A stretch of DNA of 12,034 nucleotides from Darksidea phi. Taxonomy: Eukaryota; Ascomycota; Dothideomycetes; Pleosporales; Lentitheciaceae. The translations under genes were made by a program, and so were the position numbers. Positions within the stretch are counted from its first letter, which is position 1, and the number at the start of each line of letters is the position of its first letter. The DNA is taken from assembly GCA_030770425.1 (NCBI GenBank), contig JASJFT010000464.1:1-12034 (forward strand). The letters are read 5' to 3'. The notes beneath the pieces are model-generated. The model made no database searches and was not told where the DNA came from. It was given only the letters and a program-made list of their open reading frames with translations. Shown here piece by piece: positions 1 to 9,056 of the stretch.

Positions 1-128
1 TCTATTTACTAAGATATAGATTAACTAGATTATTATTATATAATATTAGATTACTAACTAAGCTCTTATCTTAGCTTCTAATCTTCTTAGAATATTCTAT
101 ATCCTATAGTTCGCGTAGGGTTATAATA
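1..128 (-). repeat. 3' LTR of element 1 (partial, cut by window edge)
   Basis: Positions 41-62 match 4671-4692 and 11604-11625 of the element 2 LTRs over 22 identical bases. The LTR terminus at 119-128 (ggttataata) matches 4749-4758. The spacing is the same (offset 4630), so there is no net indel between these blocks, but the sequence between and left of them is well diverged. Read on the minus strand the LTR begins TATTATAACC, which is expected from a TG start after RIP. Only about 128 bp of a probable ~435 bp LTR are present. Confidence 0.8.
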
Positions 129-145
129 TTCGCTTCCCTCTTTAA
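129..145 (-). other. Polypurine tract of element 1
   Basis: Directly beside the LTR terminus the minus strand reads AAAGAGGGAAGCGAA, a purine run in the position where plus-strand DNA synthesis of an LTR retrotransposon is primed. The matching place in element 2 (4759-4774) is also purine-rich. This position fixes the minus-strand orientation of the element. Confidence 0.75.
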
Positions 146-303
146 AACTTCGTCCTTAAAGTTATATTCTCTTTCTTATAACCTTATTTAATAGTAGTTT
201 AATTACTTTAGTAATTCTTTTTATACTACGCCGTAACCTACGTATACGTATTAGTAGTTCTTTTCTTAGCCTAGTACCCTAGTTATTCCGCCCCTTATTT
301 AGG

Positions 304-311
304 TATAAAAG
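304..311 (+). promoter_or_regulatory. TATA-like box upstream of the antisense ORF (element 1)
   Basis: TATAAAAG lies 72 bp before the presumed start of the antisense ORF. Element 2 has TATATAAG at the corresponding place (4926-4933), 77 bp before its start. A TATA-like string is common in RIP-altered DNA because CA becomes TA, so the shared position, not the motif, is the main support. Confidence 0.3.
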
Positions 312-375
312 TAGATAATATTCTACTTTATAGATATTTAAGCTCTATTCTTTATTTTTTTTTTAGGTCCTAATA

Positions 376-960
376 ATATCTAAAGGTTCTAAGACTTCTA
401 TAGCTTATCGTCTTTATCTTATCTACTATATCCTTTACTCTAGTTATATAATACTACTAGCTTAATTATATTTAAACTATTAATTTACTAGTCGTAAATA
501 TAAGATATTACTATTCTTAGCTTATTATAATAAATATCTCTCTTAAAATATTTCTTATAATCTAGTAGTAACTAATAAGTCTCTTACTTATATTAAGAAG
601 AAGTACTCTTAACTTCTATCTAAATTAGAGTCTATTAAGAATAAAGAATTAGCTATTTAAGCTTATAAATAGTATATCTACGCGTAACTAGTTTAATATA
701 ATATTTATTAATATAAGCTTTTTAATTATAAGCTAGCTTCGATCTTTAAGTTAGAAAAGTTAAAATAGATAAAGGCTACTTAGTCTACTTCTCCCGGCCT
801 ACCTATATTACTATAGTAATCCTTACTATATAAGTCTATTAACTTTTCTACTTTCTTAAATAATTAAAAGCCTCTATTCTTAGATATCTCTAGTAATATT
901 ATCTAACTAGGTTCTAGTAGTCCTATAGATTCTTAACTAGTTCCTATATATTTTAGCTAG
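376..960 (+). pseudogene. Antisense ORF of element 1: Cys-cluster plus helical protein, RIP-disabled
   Basis: Read on the plus strand, opposite to gag-pol, this frame runs 194 codons from an ATA (an ATG after RIP; a second ATA precedes it at 373) to tandem TAG at 958. All interruptions are TAA or TAG, as expected from CAA/CAG/TGG. It shares with 5003-5602 the order of features: Tyr residues spaced YX2YX6Y (probably Cys before RIP) ending in the conserved string YNLVVT, then a long Lys/Leu/Glu-rich stretch that looks helical, the string YKLAS followed by a Leu/Lys-rich segment, and a Ser/Pro-rich tail ending SSPIDS-x-LVPIY. Length differs from the sibling by 15 bp, a multiple of three, although the sequence is otherwise strongly diverged. 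Its 3' end overlaps the chromodomain end of pol, which is read the other way. Function unknown; the Cys spacing suggests a small metal-binding fold by inference only. Confidence 0.6.
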
Positions 961-3900
961 TAGGCTATTCTACCTACTTAATTAAATATTTCTACTAACG
1001 TCTAAACTTCTATAGTCCCTAGATCTTCTTAATCTTATACTCTTTATTTTTAAGTTTAATATTAGTAGCTACTTTAGTATCTTCTAGTACTAGTTCTAAT
1101 AATAATACGTAAAATACTAAGTATATTCTTATACCTTTAACTAGCTTTAGTCTATAATTAACTAATTTTATTTTTTTTTTAATTTTAAATAGTCTAATTT
1201 ATAAATTATTTAGTTTATTATATAGTTATTTAGTTTTTAGATTTTATCGTAAAAAGAAAACTTTATTCCCCCTCTTAAGAATTAGTCCCTTAAGCCTTCT
1301 TTTATTTATTATTTTAGCTATTATAAGGTTTCTATATACTATCTACGCGCTAAATTCTTTATATAATTCTTATATTAAATAGACTTTTTCTTCTATTCTA
1401 ATAAATATACTCTTAATATTCTTTAGATTTTTATAAGTTATTAGCTTATATCTATAGTTTACGTAGTATAGTAAGTATCTAGTTATTATAAACTTCTTAC
1501 TATTATATATTAACTATACTATTAGTAGTAATTTAACTTAGTTATCTTATAATTTATTAATATAGAATCTTAGATACTTCTCTAGAGTTTAGTTTATTCG
1601 TTCCGTCTAACTATTTATCTATAAATAGAAGCTAGTTAATAACTTCCTTTTAATTTCTAACTTTATAAGTAATATACTCTAAAACTTCGAAGTAAATAGC
1701 TTATCCCTATTTATAAGGATTTATTCTAATAATCTATAATTAATAATAAGCGTCCTCTTAATCTTATAAGCTATCTTTTTTACTATAATTACTTTATTTA
1801 TCGGGATAAAGTACGCCGTCTTAGTTAATTAGTTTATAATTACTATAATTATATTATATAATCTTTCTAATTTTAGTTTTAATAATAGTAGTAACTTTAT
1901 TATAAAGTCTATTATAACGTAAGTTTATAGTTATATAGGTAGTATTAATAGTTAAAATAATCTATAGAACTTATATCTCTTAGATTTATTTTTAGAATAT
2001 TCTAAATAGTTATCTATTACTTTCTAAACTTTCTCTCTTATATTAGTAAGTAGGTATTCTTTATTTATATATCTAACTATTTCGTTAATTTCTAGATATT
2101 CTAGTATCTTACTCTTATAAATTTCTTATATTAAGTCTTCTTTAAGACTTAATAGTATATAAAATCTTATTTTTAAGTTATTTATTAGAGTAGAGTATTT
2201 TTTCTTATTAAAGTATATATTATCTTTCTCTAATATTTTATTAATATCCTTAATAGTTTCTCGGGCCTTATTTCTCTATTTTTTTTTAATATTTACTACT
2301 ACTATAATCTTAGCTAGTCTTATATAGTTATATATAAGAGTTTCGTTAGGTTCTCTTCGTAGAACTAATTTATATATAACGGGTTTATTAGTACCTTAAA
2401 GATCTAATCTTCTACTAAGAGTATCTACTACTTTATTTAGTATTTCTAGCTAGTAGCTTATCTTAAAGTCGTAATCTACTAATAATTCTAACTATTAGAA
2501 TTATTATTAGTTAAGTTTCTTTATAGTCGTAAAACTTATAAGGTTCTAGTAATCTATAATAACCTTAATCTTATACTTAGCTCCTATAAGCTATAGTCTT
2601 TATTATTTAAATACTAATATAATAGTACTAAGTTTCTTATTATAAATATTATAATTTACTTCTTCTTTACTAAACTTATATAAGTAATAGAATACTAGTC
2701 TTTATTTCCTATTCTCTTCTTATTAGATAAGTATTATTTCTAGTACGTAATCTAATATATCTATCTCTATTCTAAGAGGTCTTATTAGATTATATATCTA
2801 TAATATAGGTACTAATATAAATAGGTTCTTAAGCTTATTAAAAGTTTTTTATTATTTTTAGTTTTATTAAAATCTCTTTTTCTTCTTAGTTACCTTTATA
2901 AGTAGAGATATAATCTTTAAGTAATTCCTAATAAACTTCTAGTAGAAGTTAGTAAATCCTAAAAAGAATTATATATCCTTAACTAATATTAGGATTAGCT
3001 ATTCTCTTATAGTCTATACTTTTTTAGAGTTTATAGATACTCCTTCTTATAAAATAATAAAATCTAAATATTTAGTTTCCGTCCTATAGAATTCGTATTT
3101 ATTTAGATAAAGTAATAATCTATTTTATTATAACTTTTATAGTACTTTCTTTATATATTCTTTATATTCCTTTAATATTTCTTTACTATATATAAGAATA
3201 TTATCTAGATATATTATATAGAATATATCTAAGTATTTATTTAATATTCTATTAATAACTAACTAAAATATTATTAATATATTTATTAGTCTAAATAATA
3301 TAACTCTATACTTATAAAGTCTATATTAGGTTTTAAATACTATATACTTCTTATACCCTTCTATTATTCGAATTCTATAAAATTCCTTCTAAATATTAAA
3401 TTTCGTAATTTACTTAACTTCTTAGAGCTAATCTATAAGTTCTTTAATTAGTAGTAGTAGATATTTATTTTTCTTTATAACGTTATTTAAGTATTTATAG
3501 TCTATATAAAGTTATAACTTTTTATTCTTCTTTAGAATAAATAAAACTAGTAATACTATAAAGTTTTAACTTTCTCTAATATATCCTCTTTTTAAGTTTT
3601 TTATTAAGTACTCTTTTAATTCTTCTTATTAATCTACTATTAATAAGTATATAGGTCTAGGCTCGAGCTTTATACTCTCTTTTAAATATATCTTATAATT
3701 TTATTTCTAGTACTTTAGTAAATCTATATTTAGATATTCTTTAAATAACTTTTAGAACTCTTTATAATCTTAAGATATTATTAGTTATAGTCCTTTCTAT
3801 ATAGTTGTAACTCTTCGTACTATAATAACGTCGACTTTTTATAAGTTCTTCTTATAAATTCTTATAATCTTATAAGGTAAAATTAAGTCTATTCTTCCTT

Positions 3901-4323
3901 TCTAGGATATATACTAGATCTTATAGCTAGATCTACCTAATCTCCTAATTTCTATAACTCGAGCTATCTACTTATAGCCTAATACTTTATATAGCTTCTA
4001 ATCTATTTATAGATTATATATTATTAGCTAGTTATAACTAATAATTATATTAATATCTTTAATCTCTATAATATTAAATTTATAATAGTCTCTAATATTT
4101 TCTACCTCTAAGGTTATCTTTTATATTTTAAGGTAAATTATACCTCCTTTATATTTTATAGATAATCTATCTCTAAGATCTACTTATATAGATTTTTCTT
4201 TAACTTAGTAAGAAATCTCGTATTTTTCTACTAATTTTAATAATAGGAGCGTAAATTCTACTCTATTATTTATAATAATTTAGACTTTTTATCTATAAAT
4301 TTATACGTCTACTTTTAATCTAG
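803..4323 (-). pseudogene. pol: pol of element 1 (protease to chromodomain), RIP-disabled, 5' end displaced
   Basis: On the minus strand the domains run protease, reverse transcriptase, RNase H, integrase, GPF-like module and chromodomain. The frame is free of indels relative to element 2 but riddled with TAA/TAG. Key residues are damaged. The protease catalytic Asp codon at 4270-4268 reads AAT (Asn). The RT box reads YLDN (3211-3200), its second Asp lost by a TpG to TpA change. In the integrase triad the first Asp (1909) and the Glu (1603) remain, but the second Asp (1711-1709) reads Asn. The C-terminal end near 803 is uncertain because real stops cannot be told from RIP-made stops. The first ~33 codons were separated by the insertion of element 2 and lie at 11697-11795. 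Confidence 0.92.
4319..4323. repeat. Target-site duplication of element 2, left copy
   Basis: tctag abuts the LTR start at 4324; cctag abuts the other LTR end at 11692-11696. Removing one copy joins aatctag to ctagtta, exactly what element 2 itself has at the same place of its own pol (8959-8972). The one mismatch is a C/T transition. If the LTR ended one base later, the duplication would be a perfect 4 bp (ctag). Confidence 0.85.
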
Positions 4324-4758
4324 TATTATATATTATACGTACCTTTATACGGGATCCGGGTTAGAACCAATAGAACGTTTATTATACCGTTGGTTTCTAA
4401 TAGATTAAGATTAAGTTAACGAATTCTATTACTAGAATAACTACTTAGGAAAAGATCTAATCTTATTCGTAAGTATTAGGTAAAGAACTAAAGATTAACT
4501 ACGAGGAATTAAAACTAAAAGTCTAAGAGATCCTCCGCTCTCTTATACCTATTCTTATTCCTTAAGGTAGTAGTAGTAGTAGTAGAAGTAGTAACTTCTA
4601 TAACTTTTATAACTTCTATAGCGGTTATAGAAGTAGTCGTCTTAGTAGCTTCTATAACTTCTAAGTTACGTAATATTAGATTACTAACTAAGTATAGCTT
4701 AGCTATTATAGCTATATTAGAGCTTATCCTATACCCCTCTAATCCTAGGGTTATAATA
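4324..4758 (-). repeat. 3' LTR of element 2 (left copy)
   Basis: 435 bp, starting and ending in TA on both sides, as expected of TG...CA termini after RIP. By eye about 34 positions differ from the LTR at 11257-11691, all transitions, with no indel. It holds a (GTA)n run near 4567-4584 and a hairpin at 4612-4634. A small pocket at 4365-4395 keeps one CpA and one TpG inside an inverted AACCAA/TTGGTT pair. Confidence 0.95.
4567..4634. repeat. GTA microsatellite and hairpin inside the LTR
   Basis: About six GTA units are followed by repeats of acttctata/acttttata. A 9-bp perfect stem (acttctata, loop gcggt, tatagaagt) lies at 4612-4634. The same structure recurs in the other LTR at about 11500-11567, where the stem is unchanged. 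It lies in the presumed U3 and may be regulatory, but no function can be read from sequence alone. Confidence 0.6.
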
Positions 4759-4774
4759 CTTACTTCCTCCTTCT
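4759..4774 (-). other. Polypurine tract of element 2
   Basis: Next to the 3' LTR the minus strand reads AGAAGGAGGAAGTAAG, purine except for one T. This is the expected plus-strand primer site and confirms that transcription runs from the right-hand LTR to the left-hand one. Between here and 5003 I see no other gene; that stretch holds the presumed control region of the antisense ORF. Confidence 0.8.
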
Positions 4775-4925
4775 AAGCTTCGTCCTCGAAGATTTTATTA
4801 TACCTACTATTCCCTAGCTAGTAGTACCCGTACTTAGTAGGTTTCTTTTTTTAAACTATACTGTACTCTACGTATACGTACTATATAGCCTATTTAGGAT
4901 TATAGTTATTCTATCTTCTTAGTAA

Positions 4926-4933
4926 TATATAAG
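4926..4933 (+). promoter_or_regulatory. TATA-like box upstream of the antisense ORF (element 2)
   Basis: TATATAAG lies 77 bp before the presumed start at 5003, in the place equivalent to TATAAAAG at 304-311 of element 1. It could be a separate promoter for the antisense ORF. RIP produces many TA-rich strings, so this is tentative. Confidence 0.3.
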
Positions 4934-5002
4934 AGTAATCGATTTACCGTCTACGTAGAACTAACTACCTTCTATCTTTAATTAACTTTTTAGGTTCTAA
5001 TA

Positions 5003-5602
5003 ATACCTAAGACTTCTACGATAACTCGTTCCGAATATTATCGTTATCTTATAGATTATCTATTTACTTATTCTTATCCTATACTAATACTTTATTCTTA
5101 TTATCGTACCGTACGGCCTCCTCGAACTTATTATATTAACCTTTAGTCTAGTTCTTATATAGAGTATATCCGTCGTAGATTAAAGTATAACCTAGTAGTA
5201 ACTAAGAGAGATTAGGCGAAGGTAGATAAATAAAAATCCGACCTTTAAGCTAAGCTAGATACCGTACGTACTACTTATAATAAGACTTTTATTTAAATAA
5301 CTAAGCTTTATACTTATAAGACCCGTCTTTTAAAGTAGCTTTAGGACCTAGATTATTATAATACTAAAATATACCGTTATAAGCTCGCGTCCCTTAAAGA
5401 GCTAGACTAGTTAAAGGAAGCTAAGTATTCTACTTCTTCTAACTTACTTAGGTTACTATAGTAACCCTTACTATATAAATCTACTAACTTCTTCTTTCTA
5501 GATAGTTAGGAGCCTTTACCTCTAGGTACTTCTAATAATACTATTTAACTAGTCTTTAGTAGTCCTATAGATTCTTAATTAGTTCCTATATATTCTAGCT
5601 AG
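5003..5602 (+). pseudogene. Antisense ORF of element 2: Cys-cluster plus coiled-coil-like protein, RIP-disabled
   Basis: The frame of 199 codons starts at an ATA (ATG after RIP; another ATA at 5000) and ends at tandem TAG 5600-5605. The ~13 internal interruptions are all TAA/TAG, matching lost Gln/Trp codons. About residue 12 there is a Tyr/His-like run (SEYYRYL), then near residues 45-67 Tyr residues spaced YX8YX2YX6Y followed by NLVVT; RIP turns every Cys codon preceding G loss into Tyr, so this is plausibly a CX8CX2CX6C cluster. Residues ~70-145 are rich in Lys, Leu, Asp and Glu with heptad-like spacing, suggesting a coiled coil. The tail is Ser/Pro-rich. Uncharacterised fungal proteins with a Cys cluster followed by a charged helix exist, but I cannot assign this to a named family. 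It converges with and overlaps the last ~150 bp of pol. Confidence 0.65.
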
Positions 5603-8600
5603 TAGGCTATTCTACCTACTTAACTAAATATTTTTACTAACGTCCGAACTTCTATAGTCCTTAAATTTTCTTAACCTTATACTTCTCGTCTTTAAGTTTA
5701 ATATCGGTAGCTACTTTAGTATCCTCTAGTACTAGTTCTAGTAATAATATATAAAATACCGGGTATATTCTTATACTCTTAGCTAGTTTTAGTCTATAGT
5801 TAACTAGTTCTATTTTTTCTTTAATTTCGAATAGTCCGATTTGTAAATTATTTAGTTTATTATATAGTTATTTAGTTTTTAGATTTTATCGTAAAAGGAA
5901 AACTTTATCCCTTCTCTTAAGGGTTAGTTCTTTAAGCCTTCTTTTATTTACTATTTTAGCTATTATAAGGTTCCTACGTACTATCCGCGTATTAAGTTCT
6001 TTATATAGTTCTTATATTAAATAGACTTTCTCTTCTACCCTAGTAGATATACTCTCGATATTCTTTAGATTTCTATAAGTTATTAGCTTATATCTATAGT
6101 TTATATAATATAGTAAGTATCTAGTCGTCGTAGACTTCTTACTATTATATACTAGTTATACTATTAGTAGTAATTTAACCTAGTTATCCTATAACTTATT
6201 AATATAAAACCTTAGATACTCCTTTAAAGTCTAGTTCGTTCGTTCTATCTAACTATCTATCTATAGATAGAAGCTAGTCGATAGCTTTCTCTTAATTTTT
6301 AATTTTATAAGTAGTATACTCTAAACTTTTAAAGTAAATAGTTTATCCCTATCTATAAGGATCTATTCTAGTAATTTATAATTAGTAATAAGTATCCTTT
6401 TAACCTCGTAAGCTATATTTTCTACTATAATTACTTCGTTTATCGGGATAAAGTATACTACCTTAGTTAATTAATCTATAATTATTATAATTATATTATA
6501 TAATCTTCCTAATTCTAGTTCTAATAATAGTAGTAACTTTACTATAAAGTCTATTATAATATAGGTCTATAGTCGTATAGATAGTACTAGTAGTTAGAGT
6601 AATCTATAGGGCTTATATCTCTTAGATTTATTCTTAGAATATTCTAAATAGTCGCCTATTACTTTCTAAACTTCCTCTCTTATATTAGTAAGTAGGTATT
6701 CTCTATCTATATATCTAACTATTTTATTAATTCCTAAATATCCTAGTATCTTACTCTTATAGATTTCCTATATTAAGTCTCCCCTAAGACTTAGTAGAAT
6801 ATAAGGTCTTATTTCTAAGTCGTTTATTAAAGTGGAGTATTCTTCCTTATTAAAGTATATATCGTCTCTCTCTAGTATTCCGTTAATATTCCTAATAGTT
6901 TCTTAGGTCTTATTTCTCTATTTTCTCTTAATATCTACTACTATCGTAATCTTAGCTAGCCTTATATAGTTATATATAAGGGTTCCGTCTAGCTTCTTTT
7001 ATAGGACTAGTTTATATATAACGGATTTATCGGTTCCTTAAAGGTCCGATCTTCTACTAAGAGCGTCTACCGCTCTATTTAGTATTTCTAGCTAGTAGCT
7101 TATCTTAAAGTTATAATCTACTAGTAATTCCGACTATTAGAATTATTATTAATTAAGTTTCTTCGTAGTTATAAAACTTATAAGATTTTAGTAGTCTATA
7201 ATAACCTCGATCTTATACTTAGCTCCTATAAGCTATAGTCTCTATTATTTAAATACTAATATAATAGCTCTAAGTTTCTTATTATAAATATTATAATTTA
7301 TCTCCTCTTTACTAAACTTATATAAATAGTAGAATACTAGTCTCTATTTCCCGTCCTCCTCTTATTAGGTAAGTATTACTCCTAGTATATAATCTAATAT
7401 ATCTATCTTTACTCTAAGAGATTTTATTAGATCGTATATTTATAATATAGGTATTAATATAAATAGGGTCTTAAGCTTATTAAAAGCTTTCTATTATTTT
7501 TAGTTCTACTAAAATCTCTTTTCCTTCTTAGTTACTTCTATAAGTAGAGATATAGTCTTTAAGTAATTCCTAATAAACTTCTAGTAGAAGTTAGCGAATC
7601 CTAGAAAGAATTATATATTCTTAACTAATATTAGAGTTAGCTATTCTCTTATAGTCTATACTTTCTTAAGGTCTATAAATACTCCTTCTCGCGAAATAAT
7701 AAAACCTAGGTATTTAGTTTCCGTCCTATAGAATTTATATTTATCTAGGTAAAGTAGTAACTTATTTTATTATAGCTTTTATAGTACTTTCTTTATATAT
7801 TCTTTATATTCTTCTAGCGTCCCTTTACTATATATAAGAACGTCGTCTAGATATACTATATAGAATATATCTAAGTATTTATTTAATATTTTATTAATAA
7901 CTAACTAAAATATTACTAGTATATTTATTAGTCTAAATAGTATAACTCTATACTCGTAGAGTCTATATCGGGTCTTAAACGCCGTATACTTTTTATACCC
8001 TTCTACTATTTAAATCTTATAAAATTCTTCTTAGATATCGAATTTCGTAATTTACTTAACTTCTTAGAGCCGGTCTATAAGTTCTCTAATTAGTAGTAAT
8101 AGATATTAGTTTTTCTTCGTAATATTATTTAAATATCTATAGTCTATATATAGTCGTAACTTTCTATTCTTCTTTAGGATAAATAGAATTAGTAATATTA
8201 TAAAGCTTTAACTTTCTCTAATATATCCTCTCTTTAAGTTCTTTACTAAGTACTCCTTTAATTCTTTCTATTAATCTACTATTAATAAGTATATAGGTCT
8301 AGGCTCGAGCTTCGTATCTTATTCTAGATATATTTTATAATCCTATTCCTAGTACTCTAGTAAATTAGTTTCCGGATATTCTTTAAATAGCTCTCGGAAC
8401 TTCTTATAATCTTAAGGTATTATTAGCCGTAGTCTTTCCTATATAGTTACGACTCTTCGTACTATAATAATATCGACTTTCTATAGATTCTTCTTATAGA
8501 TCCTTATAATCTTATAAGATAAAATTAAGTCTATTCTCCCTTTCTAGAGTATATACTAGATCTTATAGCTAGATCTTTCTAGTCTTCTAATTTCTATAAC

Positions 8601-9056
8601 TTAAGCTACCCGCTTATAGCCTAGTACTTTACGTAGCTTCTAATCTATTTATAGATTATATATTACTAACTAGTCGTAACTAATAATTATATCGGTATCT
8701 CTAATCTCTATAATATTAAATCTACGATAGTCTCTAATATTTTCTACCTCTAAGGTTACTTTTTATATTTTAAGATAAATTATACCTCTTCTATATTCTA
8801 TAGATAATCTATCTCTAAGATCTACTTATATAGGTTTTTCTTTAACTTAGTAAGGAATTCCGTATTCCTCTACTAATTTTAATAATAGGAGTATAAACTC
8901 TACTCTACTATCTATAATAGCTTAGACTTTCTATCCGTAAATTTATATATCTACTTCTAATCTAGCTAGTTACTATATACCTTCTTATACGATTTATAGA
9001 ATTATCTTTTAAATACTTTTATTAGTACGACCCTAGTATAGTTAATAATAATCTAG
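5448..9056 (-). pseudogene. pol: pol of element 2: protease, RT, RNase H, integrase, chromodomain; RIP-disabled
   Basis: About 1200 codons in one frame, -1 relative to gag, numbered here from the slip site. The protease active site is near residue 49 (8912-8904) and reads IIDSR, the Gly of DSG lost by RIP; a second protease motif (DIIISYD, from IIIGxD) is near 8690. The RT (about 8300-7600) keeps YLDD at 7853-7842. RNase H (about 7450-7080) shows the KFSKEEINYNI and IDYxNLxSF strings typical of gypsy elements. The integrase zinc finger (about 6800-6630) has its CX2C reduced to YX2Y. The integrase core keeps Asp 6551, Asp 6353 and Glu 6245, the last two exactly D-X35-E. A GPF-like module (about 5850-5730) is followed by a chromodomain (about 5700-5545: EKYKVKKI, KYLVK, then ELIKNL). 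The true stop is uncertain; 5448 is the first likely end after the chromodomain. Confidence 0.95.

Larger units (their letters stand above)
1..4323 (-). mobile_element. Element 1: older Ty3/gypsy chromovirus copy (left part), interrupted by element 2
   Basis: This is a gypsy-type LTR retrotransposon read on the minus strand. It contains the end of the 3' LTR, a polypurine tract, an antisense ORF on the plus strand, and pol from chromodomain back to protease. Pol aligns with element 2 at a constant offset of 4642 bp from about 1037 to 4323, so there is no net indel over ~3.3 kb. The LTR end aligns at offset 4630. The copy is cut at 4323 by element 2, and its continuation is at 11697-11795. It has fewer C and G than element 2 even outside CpA context, and more lost catalytic residues, which fits the older, host copy of the nest. 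The rest of its 3' LTR lies left of the window. Confidence 0.93.

Noticed and set aside
4567..4590. CRISPR-like or satellite array from GTA repeats
   Set aside because: It is a simple trinucleotide run inside an LTR, repeated in the other LTR because the LTRs are copies; there are no spacers.
4775..5448. env-like gene on the minus strand downstream of pol
   Set aside because: The minus-strand frames show no signal peptide or membrane segment pattern; the coherent frame here is on the plus strand.
129..8965. Segmental tandem duplication of 1-4323 and 4624-8965
   Set aside because: The target-site duplication and the continuation of element 1 at 11697 show nesting of two related elements, not a tandem duplication.
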